NCBI GenBank assembly: GCA_903772945.1
Contig: CAICTM010000982.1
Span: 1-40,783 of the forward strand
Direction: 5' to 3'
From: Seminavis robusta
Taxonomy: Eukaryota; Bacillariophyta; Bacillariophyceae; Naviculales; Naviculaceae
DNA: 40,783 nucleotides
The translations under genes and the position numbers were made by a program. Under the pieces are notes generated by a model, which was given only the letters and a program-made list of their open reading frames with translations, searched no databases and was not told the DNA's origin. Of this stretch, positions 31,212 to 40,783 are shown in pieces. Within the stretch, counting starts at the first letter, position 1, and each line of letters opens with the position of its first letter.

Positions 31212-33803
31212 CTACAAGGAGGTCTCAGTGCTGACAGGGGATACCTTTTGTAGATGCACTTTGAAGTAGACCGGATTGATAGAACCCTTTTCTGGTTCTC
31301 CAGTACTGCTGATGCGTGGAATAACGTCTTTGTAGAACTCACCTGTTGATGTTGTGGCAAGCTCTTCCATGGTGTATGTCCGATAGACTTTATTGGAAAT
31401 AGAATTGATGTATTCAACCACCAATTCTAGTTCCTTTTTTCGGACCTGATTTACTTGCTCTGGTTTGAAGTTAGATCGAACTCCACGTCGAATAGCTGGA
31501 CTATCGAATGCCTGCCCCAAAGTTTTGATCGGGTCACTATCGGTTGGGCTGGTAGGCACCGTAATATCCTTACGCTGCTCATCATTGTTGTCTCGGTAGA
31601 ATCGGATGGTAAACGTAGCGGGACGATTGCTGGCACTCGACGAATTATTGGTCGTTGCCCCTCCGGCTTGGAAGCAGGCTGTCAATGTGTCCATCTTGCG
31701 TTTAAAATCCTGTTCCTTTTGTTCATCGGCTGTCAGCTTGTAACGCTTGTACGATCCAGGAACATCCGACTCTGGTGGATAGGCTCCTGTCTTAGCCACT
31801 CGGCCTCCATAATTCACGCCGTTGGTTGTGACATCAGATGGCAATTCGCTGAGCGGAGGCCATGTGTCGAGATCACCAGCAGTACAAGAATACCGCTGAT
31901 AGATTTTCTCTGTTTGCGCCATCAAGCAAATTTTGATCCTCTGATAATGCTCAAGCGTGAAACTGTGATACCACGGTGATTCCGGGCTGGCGTGATTCTT
32001 CCAGATGAAATCTTCAATTTCCTGTGGAGACGTCATTTGCTGCTCTCGTGTTTGGTTGGCAGATTGGGTCTTCTTTCGTTGTGCGGGAGACTCAAAAAAA
32101 TTGGAGTTCTGTGTCAACTCTACCACATCATCAACATCGGAGCTACCATCATAGACAATGTCGGTAACATTCATCTTGCCAATCGAAACGCCGATTGCAA
32201 CTGTCTTCTTGTCTTTGGCTGCTCTGGACAATCTATCGTAGCATTTCTGGATGTGAATCTCCCAGAAAGCTTGAGTAGTAACACATTTGATGACATCAGC
32301 TTGATTCGATTTTGGTTGGATAAATACACAAGACTTCTCACCAACAATAACAGCGCCCTTAGAATCTTTGTAGGTGGGTAAATCCAATGCATGGTTCATC
32401 AACAGGCGGCGGATATTCCCAAATCGATGTCGAGCTACTTCCATTGCGTCGTCGTCCATCTCTTGCAACTCTTCAGCCGTAAATGGAGGAGCCAAGGTGA
32501 ATTTTTCGACCTCTTGGACAACCGCTCGTCTCTCACACTTATAGTCAGATTTTCCCACTTTGCTAGTAGGACCCATAAGAGAGAATACCACCGTCAAATC
32601 ATGGCCAAAAGGCAGTTGTAGTGCATCTGCAGTTTGACCAATTTCTTCTTCATCTTGAGATGTAACCGTGGATTCGCCGTGGCTATTTCTGCGAGCTTTC
32701 TTGATGACTGGAGCTTTGTAGGCTACAACAGTGCACAGAAGATTGATAAACAATACCTCTGGTTCGTCCTGTTTATCCGTTTGGATGTAAGAACAACTTC
32801 GCAGTATGTGCCGCCAATCATGGTCGGAATGGATCGCTGTTGGCTGAAATGTTTTGAATAGACTCGAATCAAGATCATTTTGATGACGGTCAATGTAATT
32901 GCTCTCCTGTCGAATTTGATTGCTCCGAACAAAATAGGCACTCCCCAAACCAACATCCTCTACAACCCATTTGTTGCCTGAATGCTCTTGAACAGCAGCA
33001 CCAAGAGCTTCTCGAACTATAGCCCAGTCAGAAGTGTAGGAAATATCCAAATCAAATTCATCGGGTTTGTCCCCGTCGATTGGATCAGAGTTGACGAGAG
33101 GAACATTTCTGCTGCTGAATTGTACCTTTGGACTTTTCTTGGTTGTATGCATGGACACTTGCAGTATGACCTTGGGATCTTCAATTTCAAACGATTCCTT
33201 GGTAAATTCAGGCTCATTGTCTATTGCTGAAGCTGCTGGGGATTTGTCACTGTCAATTGTTCCTCCTGCGGAAGATTGATCGTCAGTTGATTTACTGGTA
33301 TTTTGCTGCTTGAGTTGTTTTGGGGTAGATATGGGATCTTCCTCGGACGAGCCACTCTCAGAAGAACTCGGAAACCCATTTCTGGCATTAGACTTCTTTG
33401 CTGTGCTGGCAGTGGAAGAACCACGTTTGTCGGTCCTAGGAGTTGCCACCTCATCCGGTGCTTTGGTTTGGGTCAATTCGGTGGATTTATTCTGGGGTTG
33501 TTCGCTATCAGATAATGAACTCAATGCCGCTGCTAAATCAGAGCTTTGAGATGACTTCCTTTTTGTGGACTGGCTGGAACGATGGTGAGTTTTTGGCGGC
33601 CGACCTGGAACAGAAACTCCATCGGCACGTTTAGCAGCAAGCTTTTCCCGTTGCTTTTCTTGTGCCTGAATTTCGAGTTGGCGAGCTTCTTCTGTTCGAG
33701 CATTTTCCATTGCTTTGGGGCTGAGCCTTCTTTGGCGAGAGCGTCGAGTACCACCTTGGCCATCATCACCAGTGCTTCCCCTGGAACGACCTTTGGGTGG
33801 CAT
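31212..33803 (-). CDS. Second ORF of the transposon, unknown function
   Basis: 863 residues from ATG 33801-33803 (MPPKGRSRGSTGDDGQGG) to a stop at 31212-31214, 56 bp from the transposase stop on the other strand. The N-terminus is basic, with a Gln/Glu/Lys-rich coiled-coil-like segment (ENARTEEARQLEIQAQEKQR) and nuclear-localisation-like Arg/Lys clusters. Residues about 50-200 are Ser-rich low complexity. From about 220 on the sequence is non-repetitive and globular (DISYTSDWAIVREALGAAVQ; KKTVAIGVSIGKMNVTDIVY; SFTLEHYQRIKICLMAQTEK). No catalytic motif or known domain was recognised. Its ATG sits at the inner edge of the right repeat, mirroring the transposase, so the two may be expressed from equivalent promoters. 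It may be an accessory transposition protein or a captured host gene. Confidence 0.8.
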   Translation of the reverse strand: MPPKGRSRGSTGDDGQGGTRRSRQRRLSPKAMENARTEEARQLEIQAQEKQREKLAAKRADGVSVPGRPPKTHHRSSQSTKRKSSQSSDLAAALSSLSDSEQPQNKSTELTQTKAPDEVATPRTDKRGSSTASTAKKSNARNGFPSSSESGSSEEDPISTPKQLKQQNTSKSTDDQSSAGGTIDSDKSPAASAIDNEPEFTKESFEIEDPKVILQVSMHTTKKSPKVQFSSRNVPLVNSDPIDGDKPDEFDLDISYTSDWAIVREALGAAVQEHSGNKWVVEDVGLGSAYFVRSNQIRQESNYIDRHQNDLDSSLFKTFQPTAIHSDHDWRHILRSCSYIQTDKQDEPEVLFINLLCTVVAYKAPVIKKARRNSHGESTVTSQDEEEIGQTADALQLPFGHDLTVVFSLMGPTSKVGKSDYKCERRAVVQEVEKFTLAPPFTAEELQEMDDDAMEVARHRFGNIRRLLMNHALDLPTYKDSKGAVIVGEKSCVFIQPKSNQADVIKCVTTQAFWEIHIQKCYDRLSRAAKDKKTVAIGVSIGKMNVTDIVYDGSSDVDDVVELTQNSNFFESPAQRKKTQSANQTREQQMTSPQEIEDFIWKNHASPESPWYHSFTLEHYQRIKICLMAQTEKIYQRYSCTAGDLDTWPPLSELPSDVTTNGVNYGGRVAKTGAYPPESDVPGSYKRYKLTADEQKEQDFKRKMDTLTACFQAGGATTNNSSSASNRPATFTIRFYRDNNDEQRKDITVPTSPTDSDPIKTLGQAFDSPAIRRGVRSNFKPEQVNQVRKKELELVVEYINSISNKVYRTYTMEELATTSTGEFYKDVIPRISSTGEPEKGSINPVYFKVHLQKVSPVSTETSL

Positions 33804-34265
33804 GGTGGTGCAGTAAAATTGAAAGAAAATACAATTTCAGCTTTTGACTCTCTTTGGCTGTAATTGGCTCTTGCTGCTCCAACCTTCAGCTGCAGATGCC
33901 TTCTATGATAGTAGTGAAGTGATCCCTGGCTTGGTTGCCTTGGGAGAGACCTTGTCTGTGGCACAAATGCCAACGGTGTGAAACAATGGCAGAAAGAAGA
34001 GGCAAATCAAATGGAGTTTATTTCAGCTTTTGACTCTCTCTGGCTGCAATCGGCCCCTGCTGCTCCAGTCTTCAGTGCCAACTGTTGCTAGTAGTAGTAG
34101 TGAAGAGATCCCTGCCTTGGTTGCCTTGGCAGAAGGAGTGTATGTATCCAACAAGCCAAGTCAATGAAACAACAGTGGAATGGAGCGATTTTGGACTTGT
34201 GACGCTCCATGCACTTTTTTTTTTTAAGCGGCAAAGCTAATGGACAATCTTGCCGGGAATAACTG
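33804..34265. repeat. Right terminal inverted repeat, bipartite
   Basis: The inverted counterpart of 29400-29862. The same unit occurs twice (about 33834-33947 and 34021-34131, both read on minus). A poly-T run (34214-34225) mirrors the left poly-A run. The inner end, GAAAGAAAATACAA, precedes the second ORF's start on minus. Matching is imperfect, with several indels. Confidence 0.8.
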
Positions 34266-34267
34266 TA

Positions 34268-34492
34268 CCGGTACTAGTATGGTACCGGTACGGTAGCTAG
34301 CTAGTAAAGATAGATGCATTGTAGTTTTTGCGTGGTTTGTATTGTTTGATTTGATATCTTTGTTCATTATTATTTACAGCAGTATGTTCTTTTTTACATG
34401 GCTTGGTACATGTAGTACCGTACCGTATTGACAGGATGGTATAAGGTATTTGGTAATAGGGAGGCAAGAAAGAGTTGGAGTGTTTGCTTCAG
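34268..34492. other. Short spacer between transposon and DUF6824-type gene
   Basis: Begins with a TACCGGTACTAGTATGGTAC palindrome cluster and GCTAGCTAG, then AT-rich sequence. It is presumably the 3' flank of the minus-strand gene. No gene is seen. Confidence 0.4.
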
Positions 34493-35143
34493 TTATAGAG
34501 CCAGAGGGATTGGTTCAAAGCAGTCAAATTCCAAGCAGTCAATGATAGGAGTAGGCTCGAATGGATTTTCAGTTTGATTCGAGACATTGTTTCCAAAAGC
34601 AGCCAGGAGGAGGGAGAGGGTGTCATCCGTGGCTTCATAGGTGTTGCTGCTGCTGTAGCTGCAGTAAGATTCCTGACTGGAGATGCTGCTTTCCGAGGGA
34701 GATACACACCGGGGAGGGACTTGAACTGTCATTGTCAGTTGCTGCTGCTGTTGTTGTTGGGCAATCTGCTGCATGCGTCTTTTGGACTTGAATTGTTTGG
34801 AAGATCGGTAAGAATGACTAAGAGCATTGCGCATGGCTTGAGCTGCCGTTTGTCGGGCCAATGCTTCTTCTACCAAAGTCCAGTGGCCCGTGGTAGGATC
34901 CTTACGGACAAATCCTGCAATGTCAGCAGCAGAGCCAATTTCGTGAATCAGACGCGTCAAAATGGCGCCTTTTTCAGATTTGCAAGGAGCTGCTTGGTAG
35001 TCAGCAGCAATGGCTTGGATCATCTTGTCAAACTTCTTATTGGCGCTGTGCTGCTTGACCACTCGACCACGCCCAATGATGATTGTGTGTTCAGTGGGAA
35101 TAAAGTCAGCAGGAAGAACAATTGCAGTGTTGGAGAGAACCAT
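34493..35143 (-). CDS. DUF6824-domain protein
   Basis: 216 residues from ATG 35141-35143. Residues about 18-108 have the pattern I recall for the DUF6824 family: an opening HTIIIGRG, then NKKFDKMIQAIAADYQAAP, CKSEKGAILTRLIHEI, GFVRKDPTTGHW, and a closing ALARQTAAQAMRNAL helix. The family is abundant in diatoms and of unknown function. The conserved basic/aromatic layout has suggested nucleic-acid binding, which is not shown here. A basic patch (RSSKQFKSKRRM), a Gln run and a Ser-rich, then acidic C-terminal tail follow, which would suit a nuclear regulator (inference). It is a single exon, complete at both ends. Confidence 0.8.
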   Translation of the reverse strand: MVLSNTAIVLPADFIPTEHTIIIGRGRVVKQHSANKKFDKMIQAIAADYQAAPCKSEKGAILTRLIHEIGSAADIAGFVRKDPTTGHWTLVEEALARQTAAQAMRNALSHSYRSSKQFKSKRRMQQIAQQQQQQQLTMTVQVPPRCVSPSESSISSQESYCSYSSSNTYEATDDTLSLLLAAFGNNVSNQTENPFEPTPIIDCLEFDCFEPIPLAL

Positions 35144-38100
35144 CTTTGTGTTTTGTATGGTGATTGTGATTGTTTGTGTTTTGGTTTGAGAGTTGAAGAA
35201 ATTGTGAGAATGTGAGAAGAGATGAATGAGTTAGTTGATGGATGGCTGATGGATCCTTCCTTTGACATCCACTTCGCTGATGGATGCTGCTTGCTGGTTT
35301 TGCTAGCTAGCTGGTTTGTCAGTACCGACTGTTTGGCCTGACTGGGTTCTTTATGTGTGCACGGGGAACTGCTTGTATGATCTTTCCAGCTTTCCAGCTC
35401 TTTCCACTGCTCTTTCTAAAAAGAATCACATCCAATCCACCTGGTAGAGACGGGATCATAAGCGTCAGACCCGAAACTGACGCATATTCGCTTGGCTGGA
35501 CTTCCATGATGGGTCCGATAGCTGGTCCGGTTGGGTCCGATAGGCTCTTTGGGGCCTCGATCCTGCCGTAAGCCAGTGTGAGAAACCAAGAGCTCACAAG
35601 TTTTTGCTTTGCTTTGCTGTTCGACTTGCAAAAAGACGCACTTCCACAATTCATCGTACAAGTCTACTGGAAAGCTACTGAAAAGGCAAGTATTCAAAAC
35701 TGCATACAGTACTTCGTTCGAGAACACAAGGAAGCAGACAGAATCATCAGTACAGCCAACGAAAGCAATACCGAGATTGAAAGGTTTACTTCCTACTATT
35801 TTACTGTAACAACAATAACACCCATCCATCCGTCATTGCAAAAGATGTCTTCCTATTGAAGTTACAGTGTATCGCCACAACTAACAGGTCCACAACAGCT
35901 ACGGTACGTAAGATCTTTGTCTTCTCACTTTTTCAATCTTTTTCAAACTCCCCAGAGCTCTCATCAGGCTTGGTGCTGATGCTGCTACGTATCCAATTCA
36001 GACTCAGCCAACAAACAACCAATCAATCAACCAACCAACCAAGAATGCAAGCATGGATGCCACATTTCCACTACGATTACAATTTATTTGCGACACCAAC
36101 GGAACATCAATCTTGAAGGATAACAAACTCTGGTCGTTTCTTTCCTGCAACCATCAATAAAAACATGGTTTTGCTTGAACGCTACATGTATGTACCCGAA
36201 ACCTCCAAATCGATGAGTGGGAAAGTAAATCGGCATCCATGGGGAAAATGCACAAGGCACCAAGTTTGGAGAAGAAGCGAGCAAGCAATCTTGCTCTCTA
36301 CTAGCTAGTATGCACTAGTGTCTAGCTAGCAGAAGGAATGCTGCTGTCAAGAATTTCACGTCGTGAAACTCATTTGCAAAGTGGAAGGAAGAATCTTGGA
36401 ACAATCTCTGCACGATTTCTGGCGAAAACGAGAGCAAAGCTTCCAGCCAGGCCAGTGAGTACTGAGTGAAGGCGACAGCAACCTGATGAATAAAGTTTCA
36501 TTTCTCCGACCGCCAGCCTCCTATCTTCTCAAGCAAGAGCAAGGCAACAGATGAATCTGAATCGCTGTCGACTCGGAGTGAAAATCAATAAAGCAAGCAA
36601 ACATATATGTTGGCAAGATTCGATTCAAGCATCCTTGTGGTTGGCGGAAGACGATCAAGAAGGAGCAAAATCTGCACTCTGTCGTTCGACACTGTTGGCT
36701 GCAGCCCACCGGTACGGGTACTTTGTAGGCTTGAAGAAGAAACAGACAAATCAAATATGGCGGAAGCAAACCTGCTGCCTTGCCGCAAGGTAGAAACGCA
36801 TGTATGATTGCTTGTTGGCTCTATTATCAGCCATGACATTCCAGATGCTACTCTGTACGGTGTCAGGAGAGGATACTCCTTCGCTTCGTTCACCAAACAC
36901 TGTTGGGTTTTACTTCCTGACCAGGATGACCCTTTTTGACCCCTTGCTTTTGCCAATCATCATTGCTTCTTGGCTGGCAACTATTCAAAAGCAAGCCAAC
37001 AAAAGAGCAGCAAAAAGTCTTCCGCTAGTATGCGTTGCATGTCCCTATGGCTGTGCACCCACAGTGAGTCACCAAACAAGAGGTTGCTCCACACCTGGGG
37101 CCTCGAACTAAGTGATGGTTGTTTCTTCTTGCCTGATCCACCGTCAGGTACCGGTACTCTCCCGGCATCAGGTATGACGGGAGCGAACAACTTGAAAGCA
37201 GCCACCGTACACACATGTACTACACTGACATCAGTGTAGTGCCAGCAATGCTGGGTGAGATTTAGCTTTGGTTTTTGCTGGCTTGCTGACATACGTATTG
37301 TTTGCTAGCTAGCTGCTGGTACATGTAGCTTGAGAGCCAGCTAGCCACCTCATCTCAGTGATAGGTGATAGATAGATGATAGATGAGCTGCGGATGCAGT
37401 GGGAATGGTTGATGGTGTTGGCAACTCTAGCTACTAGTGATTGATTGGGGTAAAAAGGCCTCGTCGAGGGGAACTTAAAGAACAGCGGGAGAACAGAGAA
37501 AGAAGACAAGGGTGGAAACTGGTACCGGTACGACTGTAGCCGGTGTTTGCTGAATGAAAGGGTAAGCGCTGTGCCGTACAGCGTACAGCAGCTATGATAA
37601 GCTGTTACCCATTTCCAATACCGGTACCGGACAACGTGTCTATTTTGACACGGCACTCATAAACCAGCAGAACAGGACTTGGCTAGTAGTACCGGTAGTT
37701 GGCTCCGGTGAGGTCCAAGAAATCTGTCCCATTGGATTTATCTCGGATAATAGCTCGAGCCAACATTTTAGTTTTGTTTTGGCTTCGACGAGGTCTCAAA
37801 ACCAATCGTTTGGCGGTATGATCTAATTGGTTGGAAGCTTCGAACCGGAAGGAAGAAGGTGGATGGAAACTGGCTGATGACAGTTGAAAAGGCTTCAAAA
37901 GCAGCACCGGTACCAGGTACAGCACCCAGCGGTAACTGGTACTCGAGTACCACACAACGGTGGCAAGAACCGGTACCGGCAGCTCCACCGTCGACACCGA
38001 GTAAACCCAACAATCTCCAGTCTCCACACACCACGCATAGACTACGGTGAGAAAGAAGTCATGCATAGTTATTACACTAACCGGTACCGTTGTAGAAGCA

Positions 38101-38249
38101 CCCATAGAGAAGTTTCTCCCGCAACAGCCCCAAAGGAGCCAAAGTCTCTTCTCACAATTTCAAAGTCGAGCCAAAGCCAAAGACTCACAAAACACAAAAC
38201 GCAAAGCACTTCCTAAGAACCTTTCTACAAGCTACACTAGTATTCAACT
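35144..38249. other. 3.1-kb gene-poor region
   Basis: ORFs up to 140 codons occur on both strands, but none has an ATG-led frame with protein-like composition, a domain or a credible splice pattern. The region holds many TACCGGTA/GGTACC palindromes (37149-37157, 37518-37530, 37618-37630, 37690-37698, 37903-37980, 38082-38092) and CTAGCTAG tracts (35304-35313, 36300-36330, 37303-37314). It serves as the divergent upstream flank of the genes at 35143 (minus) and 38250 (plus). Confidence 0.45.
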
Positions 38250-38645
38250 ATGCCTTCCACAGCTACCACTCGACGAGTTCACTTTGCCCCTTCGCCAGTC
38301 TCGGCAGTGTTCACCGTCCCCCGCAAAACCGAGAGTGAAGCGCTAACTCTCTTTTACCAGCCAGAAGACTGCGACCGCTTTCGTGCGGAAGCTCAGTTGG
38401 AAAAACTTGCCTTGGAGCTCAGCGTAGACTATCAGCACTCAGCCAACAGCCATGTTGCTGCCCCCGCGAGCAGCAACGTGGAGTCCTTGAATGCTCTTAC
38501 TCAACTCGCCCGTCATCAGTTCAAAGCTTTGCCCGTGGCATTTGCCAGTCCTTCTTCTTGTCCTATCATGCCCAACAGTACACGTCGGTCCTCTTCCTCC
38601 TCTCGAACATCCGGCAATGCCAGGGGAACTGCCCGCATTGCCTAA
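38250..38645 (+). CDS. Small diatom-type protein with VHFAP / LFYQPEDCDRFR motifs
   Basis: 131 residues from ATG at 38250 in the context CAACTATGCC. The N-terminal 55 residues contain RRVHFAPSPVSAVFTVPRK, then SEALTLFYQPEDCDRFRAEA. This is a basic V.F.P segment followed by an aromatic-acidic W/FY...D..RFR..A helix, an arrangement I recall from many diatom hypothetical proteins. Their function is unknown. The remainder is Ala/Ser/Gln-rich and ends in a Ser/Arg tail (RRSSSSSRTSGNARGTARIA). It has no signal peptide or membrane segment. It is a single exon. The frame and composition differ clearly from the surrounding noncoding DNA. Confidence 0.7.
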   Translation: MPSTATTRRVHFAPSPVSAVFTVPRKTESEALTLFYQPEDCDRFRAEAQLEKLALELSVDYQHSANSHVAAPASSNVESLNALTQLARHQFKALPVAFASPSSCPIMPNSTRRSSSSSRTSGNARGTARIA

Positions 38646-39518
38646 CTCTAGAAGGAGACATGCTTTACATGCATGTGTTTGCTTGCTTGCTTGTACTTGT
38701 CACATACGAGATGGCTGTGCATCACAATGGATGGTACAGCCAACGACACTGCTGCAACGCACCGAGCCAACCAACTGTGATATCAATTCTGCTTCCCTCG
38801 AGAGGGTCGAATCGAGCGCTCACGAATCGAGGAAAGCCATGCAGAAAGGCAGCACCGGAGAACGACAGAGGATCGAAAATTATTAGAGCCAGAGGGCCAG
38901 CCTCGCCCCGCCCGCATCCTGAACGTGATATCAACAGCCATTCGTCACCTGGTTGGGCATCGAATACGGCCCGGGGATTGTCAAACCTTTTTAATGAAGT
39001 GTAGCCTAGCAATGGTAACTCTCTGACTAAAGCAAACAGCATCCGAAAGGGATCGCAAAGCATTCACAATGTCATATCTATAATAGCCCTACCGCAGGGA
39101 CATGCATAGCGAGCAATAACGGTAACCATCCATGCTAAAGCAATCCGCACGATCCTGGAAGCGCTAGCTAGAAGCAGCAGCCAGGAGCGAAGGAACAAGC
39201 TGAGGACCGAAACAAATGCCAAAAACCCTCTTCTAGGTCCTTGACGTACATGTACATGGCTGTACATGTAATATCCCGAGAGGGTGGATACTCGATCCGC
39301 TGATTTCTCTGGATTTGGTATTCAACGTGCATCCGGCAGAGCACCAGTCCCTGGCTACTCTTTTGTAGAACTAGAAATTTCGCGCGAAGGTTGATGGGAT
39401 TGCACTGCCGTTCCAATCCAGTGTATCGTTGGACGCAACAAAAACAACCATCGTTATATACGGTAGCAGATATGGCCCCAAGTAATGTAATAGATGGATC
39501 AACACTGTGTCCCATCCA
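38646..39518. other. Intergenic, no gene seen
   Basis: The ORFs on both strands lack features. A short palindromic stretch TGTACATGTACATGGCTGTA lies near 39246-39266. Nothing else is supported. Confidence 0.4.
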
Positions 39519-39561
39519 GTCAAGTCAAGCCAAGCCAAGTCAAGTCAAGTCAAGTCAGTCA
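39519..39561. repeat. CAAGT / CAAGC pentanucleotide microsatellite
   Basis: About eight tandem pentamers with a T/C variant. It overlaps the stop codon end of the minus-strand fragment that follows. Confidence 0.85.
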
Positions 39562-39930
39562 ATGGTAAAGGCAAAAGACTCCAACAAATCCTCACTGGTA
39601 GCTTCCACCGTTACCACATTACTAGGCCCAAGATGTCCTACCACACTTTGTAGATCTTGGAGCGCCTCATTGGCATTGGGATTGATGATATAATGGATTG
39701 GTTGTGCCATTTGATGATTACGTTTTGTGCTTTCCCAGACTTTTTGAAAGTGTGCACAGGATGCTTGTTGTTGAAAGGAAATGCCAATCCAAAGCACAGC
39801 GGATACATGCTGTAAATTATTATTATTGTCAAGGGGGTCGTGATCCCAAATCAAGTTTGGTTGTTCATCATTGTACATCAGGATACGAAACCGTAGTCGA
39901 GTAGTGTTGTCCTTGCAATGTGCGACGGGA
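39555..39930 (-). pseudogene. Possible sirtuin-like C-terminal fragment
   Basis: The minus-strand frame is open from about 39977 to a stop at 39555-39557. It reads RLRFRILMYNDEQPNLIW, then a spacer, then VSAVLWIGISFQQQASCAHF, then HYIINPNANEALQDL. This order (LR..V..Y.E, a hydrophobic strand with a GTSL-like turn, then a strand ending in IN) resembles the C-terminal half of Sir2-family NAD-dependent deacylases, a recollection-based call. The N-terminal catalytic part (GAGIS, active His) is not found upstream. An in-frame TAG at 39978-39980 and a TTTACAATT duplication (39930-39966) bound the fragment. It is either a 5'-truncated pseudogene or a last exon whose upstream exons are not recognised. 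Confidence 0.4.
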
Positions 39931-39977
39931 TACAGCTTACAATTCAGCTTTACAGCTTTACAATTAGCAGGCTTATT

Positions 39978-40783
39978 CTAGAAAATAATCAATAACTGCT
40001 CACTTATTTGGAAATACAAACTTTACATCTCTTAGATCGTTAGATTAATCAATGCACAATGGTATTGTCGCATGGTAGCATGCGAGGTTATGAGATGTTA
40101 CTCATTCTATTTCTTATATGTCTATCCCTTATGGTTGTCAATGGAATGTGCTACTCCTTGATGCAGATTGCTCCTGTGAGTTTCTCTTGCTTCTTCATCG
40201 GTATCCTTCCCTTTATTGCAATCACTTCCCTTGGATTCGCTCGAAAGCAATTCCCTTGTTCTTATCCTTGCATCTAATCTCATGAGGATCTCCTTGTATC
40301 TGGTTCGTAAGCATCCCCATTCGTCTTTCTTTATCCTTAGATCGTAATCTCAATGAGGATCCTATATATCCAATACGATCAATCGATCGACGCAGGTACC
40401 ACTACTGTACTGCTTCTGTTACTCTACTATCTTGTATGCTCTATCACCGGTAAAGTCAGGCCATCGTCAGCGCCTCCATGCTCAGCTTCAGCATGGATCG
40501 ATCGATCGAAGTTAACAGAATTCATCGAAAAATGGGCTCCGACTGGATATGGAAGCCTCGGCTTGTGTGTCATGCCTTGAGTCATGCTTTATTACCTACT
40601 ATTATGGATTCGAATCGCCTGAGCTTAAGTCTTTTCTTGAGTCATGCTTCGTGTCTCACTTTTTCATTAACTGACGGAGACGCACACTGATGACAACACG
40701 AGCGAGTTTGTTGTTGTTCTCAGGACTGGCATTGGTCGTTTCAATCCTCATTCAAACGACCAACTGCAAGCCAGCAACGGTCG
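39978..40783. other. Right-edge region, no gene seen
   Basis: ORFs of 60-75 codons on plus lack supporting features. Contains GATCGATCGA tracts at about 40377-40391 and 40497-40508. A gene starting beyond the right edge cannot be excluded. Confidence 0.4.

Larger units (their letters stand above)
29400..34265. mobile_element. Tc1/mariner-type DNA transposon, 4866 bp, two convergent ORFs
   Basis: The outer ends are inverted: CAGTTGTTTGCGTCAGGATT at 29400 against CAGTTATTCCCGGCAAGATT read inward from 34265. TA flanks both ends (29398-29399 and 34266-34267). TA target duplication plus CAGT-type termini are characteristic of the Tc1/mariner superfamily. The inverted repeats extend about 460 bp to the two start codons. 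The element carries a DD34E transposase (plus) and an 863-codon ORF (minus), convergent and 56 bp apart. The intact frames and matching ends suggest a young, possibly autonomous copy. Most Tc1/mariner elements are 1-2.5 kb with one gene, so the size and second ORF are unusual. Confidence 0.85.

Noticed and set aside
31455..31979. Plus-strand 174-codon ORF opposite the transposon's second ORF
   Set aside because: It is antisense to a longer intact frame, with no protein-like motif.
35416..35829. Minus-strand 137-codon ORF
   Set aside because: No domain and no conserved neighbour; the sequence around it has microsatellite-like and palindromic features typical of the spacer.
39519..39561. Short regular repeats suggestive of a CRISPR array
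   Set aside because: The units are 5 bp without spacers, so it is a microsatellite.
40600..40620. tRNA-like GATTCGAATC stretch
   Set aside because: The flanking bases do not form a T-stem, and no D or anticodon arm or acceptor stem can be placed on either strand.

Overview
The window looks like nuclear DNA of a pennate diatom. The genes carry short spliceosomal introns (67-156 nt, GT..AG). Protein families typical of diatom genomes are present: single-pass membrane leucine-rich-repeat (LRR) proteins with long low-complexity N-termini, a DUF6824-type protein, and a short VHFAP / LFYQPEDCDRFR protein. The spacers are full of TACCGGTA and CTAGCTAG palindromes. A Seminavis-like raphid diatom would fit, but the species is an inference. 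Layout: a partial Ser/Thr/Arg-rich gene runs off the left edge (1-856, minus). After it come a foldback/MITE-like repeat (1899-2205) and a 771-bp element with 43-bp terminal inverted repeats around a broken Cys-rich ORF (2464-3234). The core, 3482-20785, is a cluster of four LRR membrane-protein genes. Two spliced minus-strand genes (3482-7246 with 11 exons; 7860-11145 with 8 exons) share a cytoplasmic LRxVDQ motif. An intronless minus-strand gene (12057-14483) and a 6-exon plus-strand gene (17006-20785) lie head to head and share DVDD and SVWxxLxxRxGR motifs. A degraded LRR fragment (about 21211-21382) lies downstream. A plus-strand metallo-beta-lactamase-fold gene with a hydrophobic N-terminus follows (22242-24080), then a fifth, intronless LRR gene with a Pro/Thr stalk (25310-28090, minus). 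Next are a decayed second copy of the Cys-rich element (about 28568-28800) and a complete-looking 4.87-kb Tc1/mariner-type transposon (29400-34265). It has TA target duplications, about 460-bp bipartite inverted repeats, a DD34E transposase and a convergent 863-residue second ORF of unknown function. The right side is gene-poor: a DUF6824-type gene (34493-35143, minus), a small diatom-type protein (38250-38645, plus) and a possible sirtuin-like C-terminal fragment (39555-39930, minus). How the parts relate: all five LRR genes encode the same plan, namely a cytosolic low-complexity N-terminus without signal peptide, one transmembrane helix, a stalk, a conserved cap ([QR]R[FY].L..L[FY][FY].T), LRRs and a Cys-rich C-terminal end. 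This suggests cell-surface recognition or adhesion proteins expanded by tandem and inverted duplication. In the spliced members many exons are one 72-nt repeat unit or two, bounded by introns of the same phase. The gene models were spliced by eye and checked for reading-frame continuity; no database search was possible.
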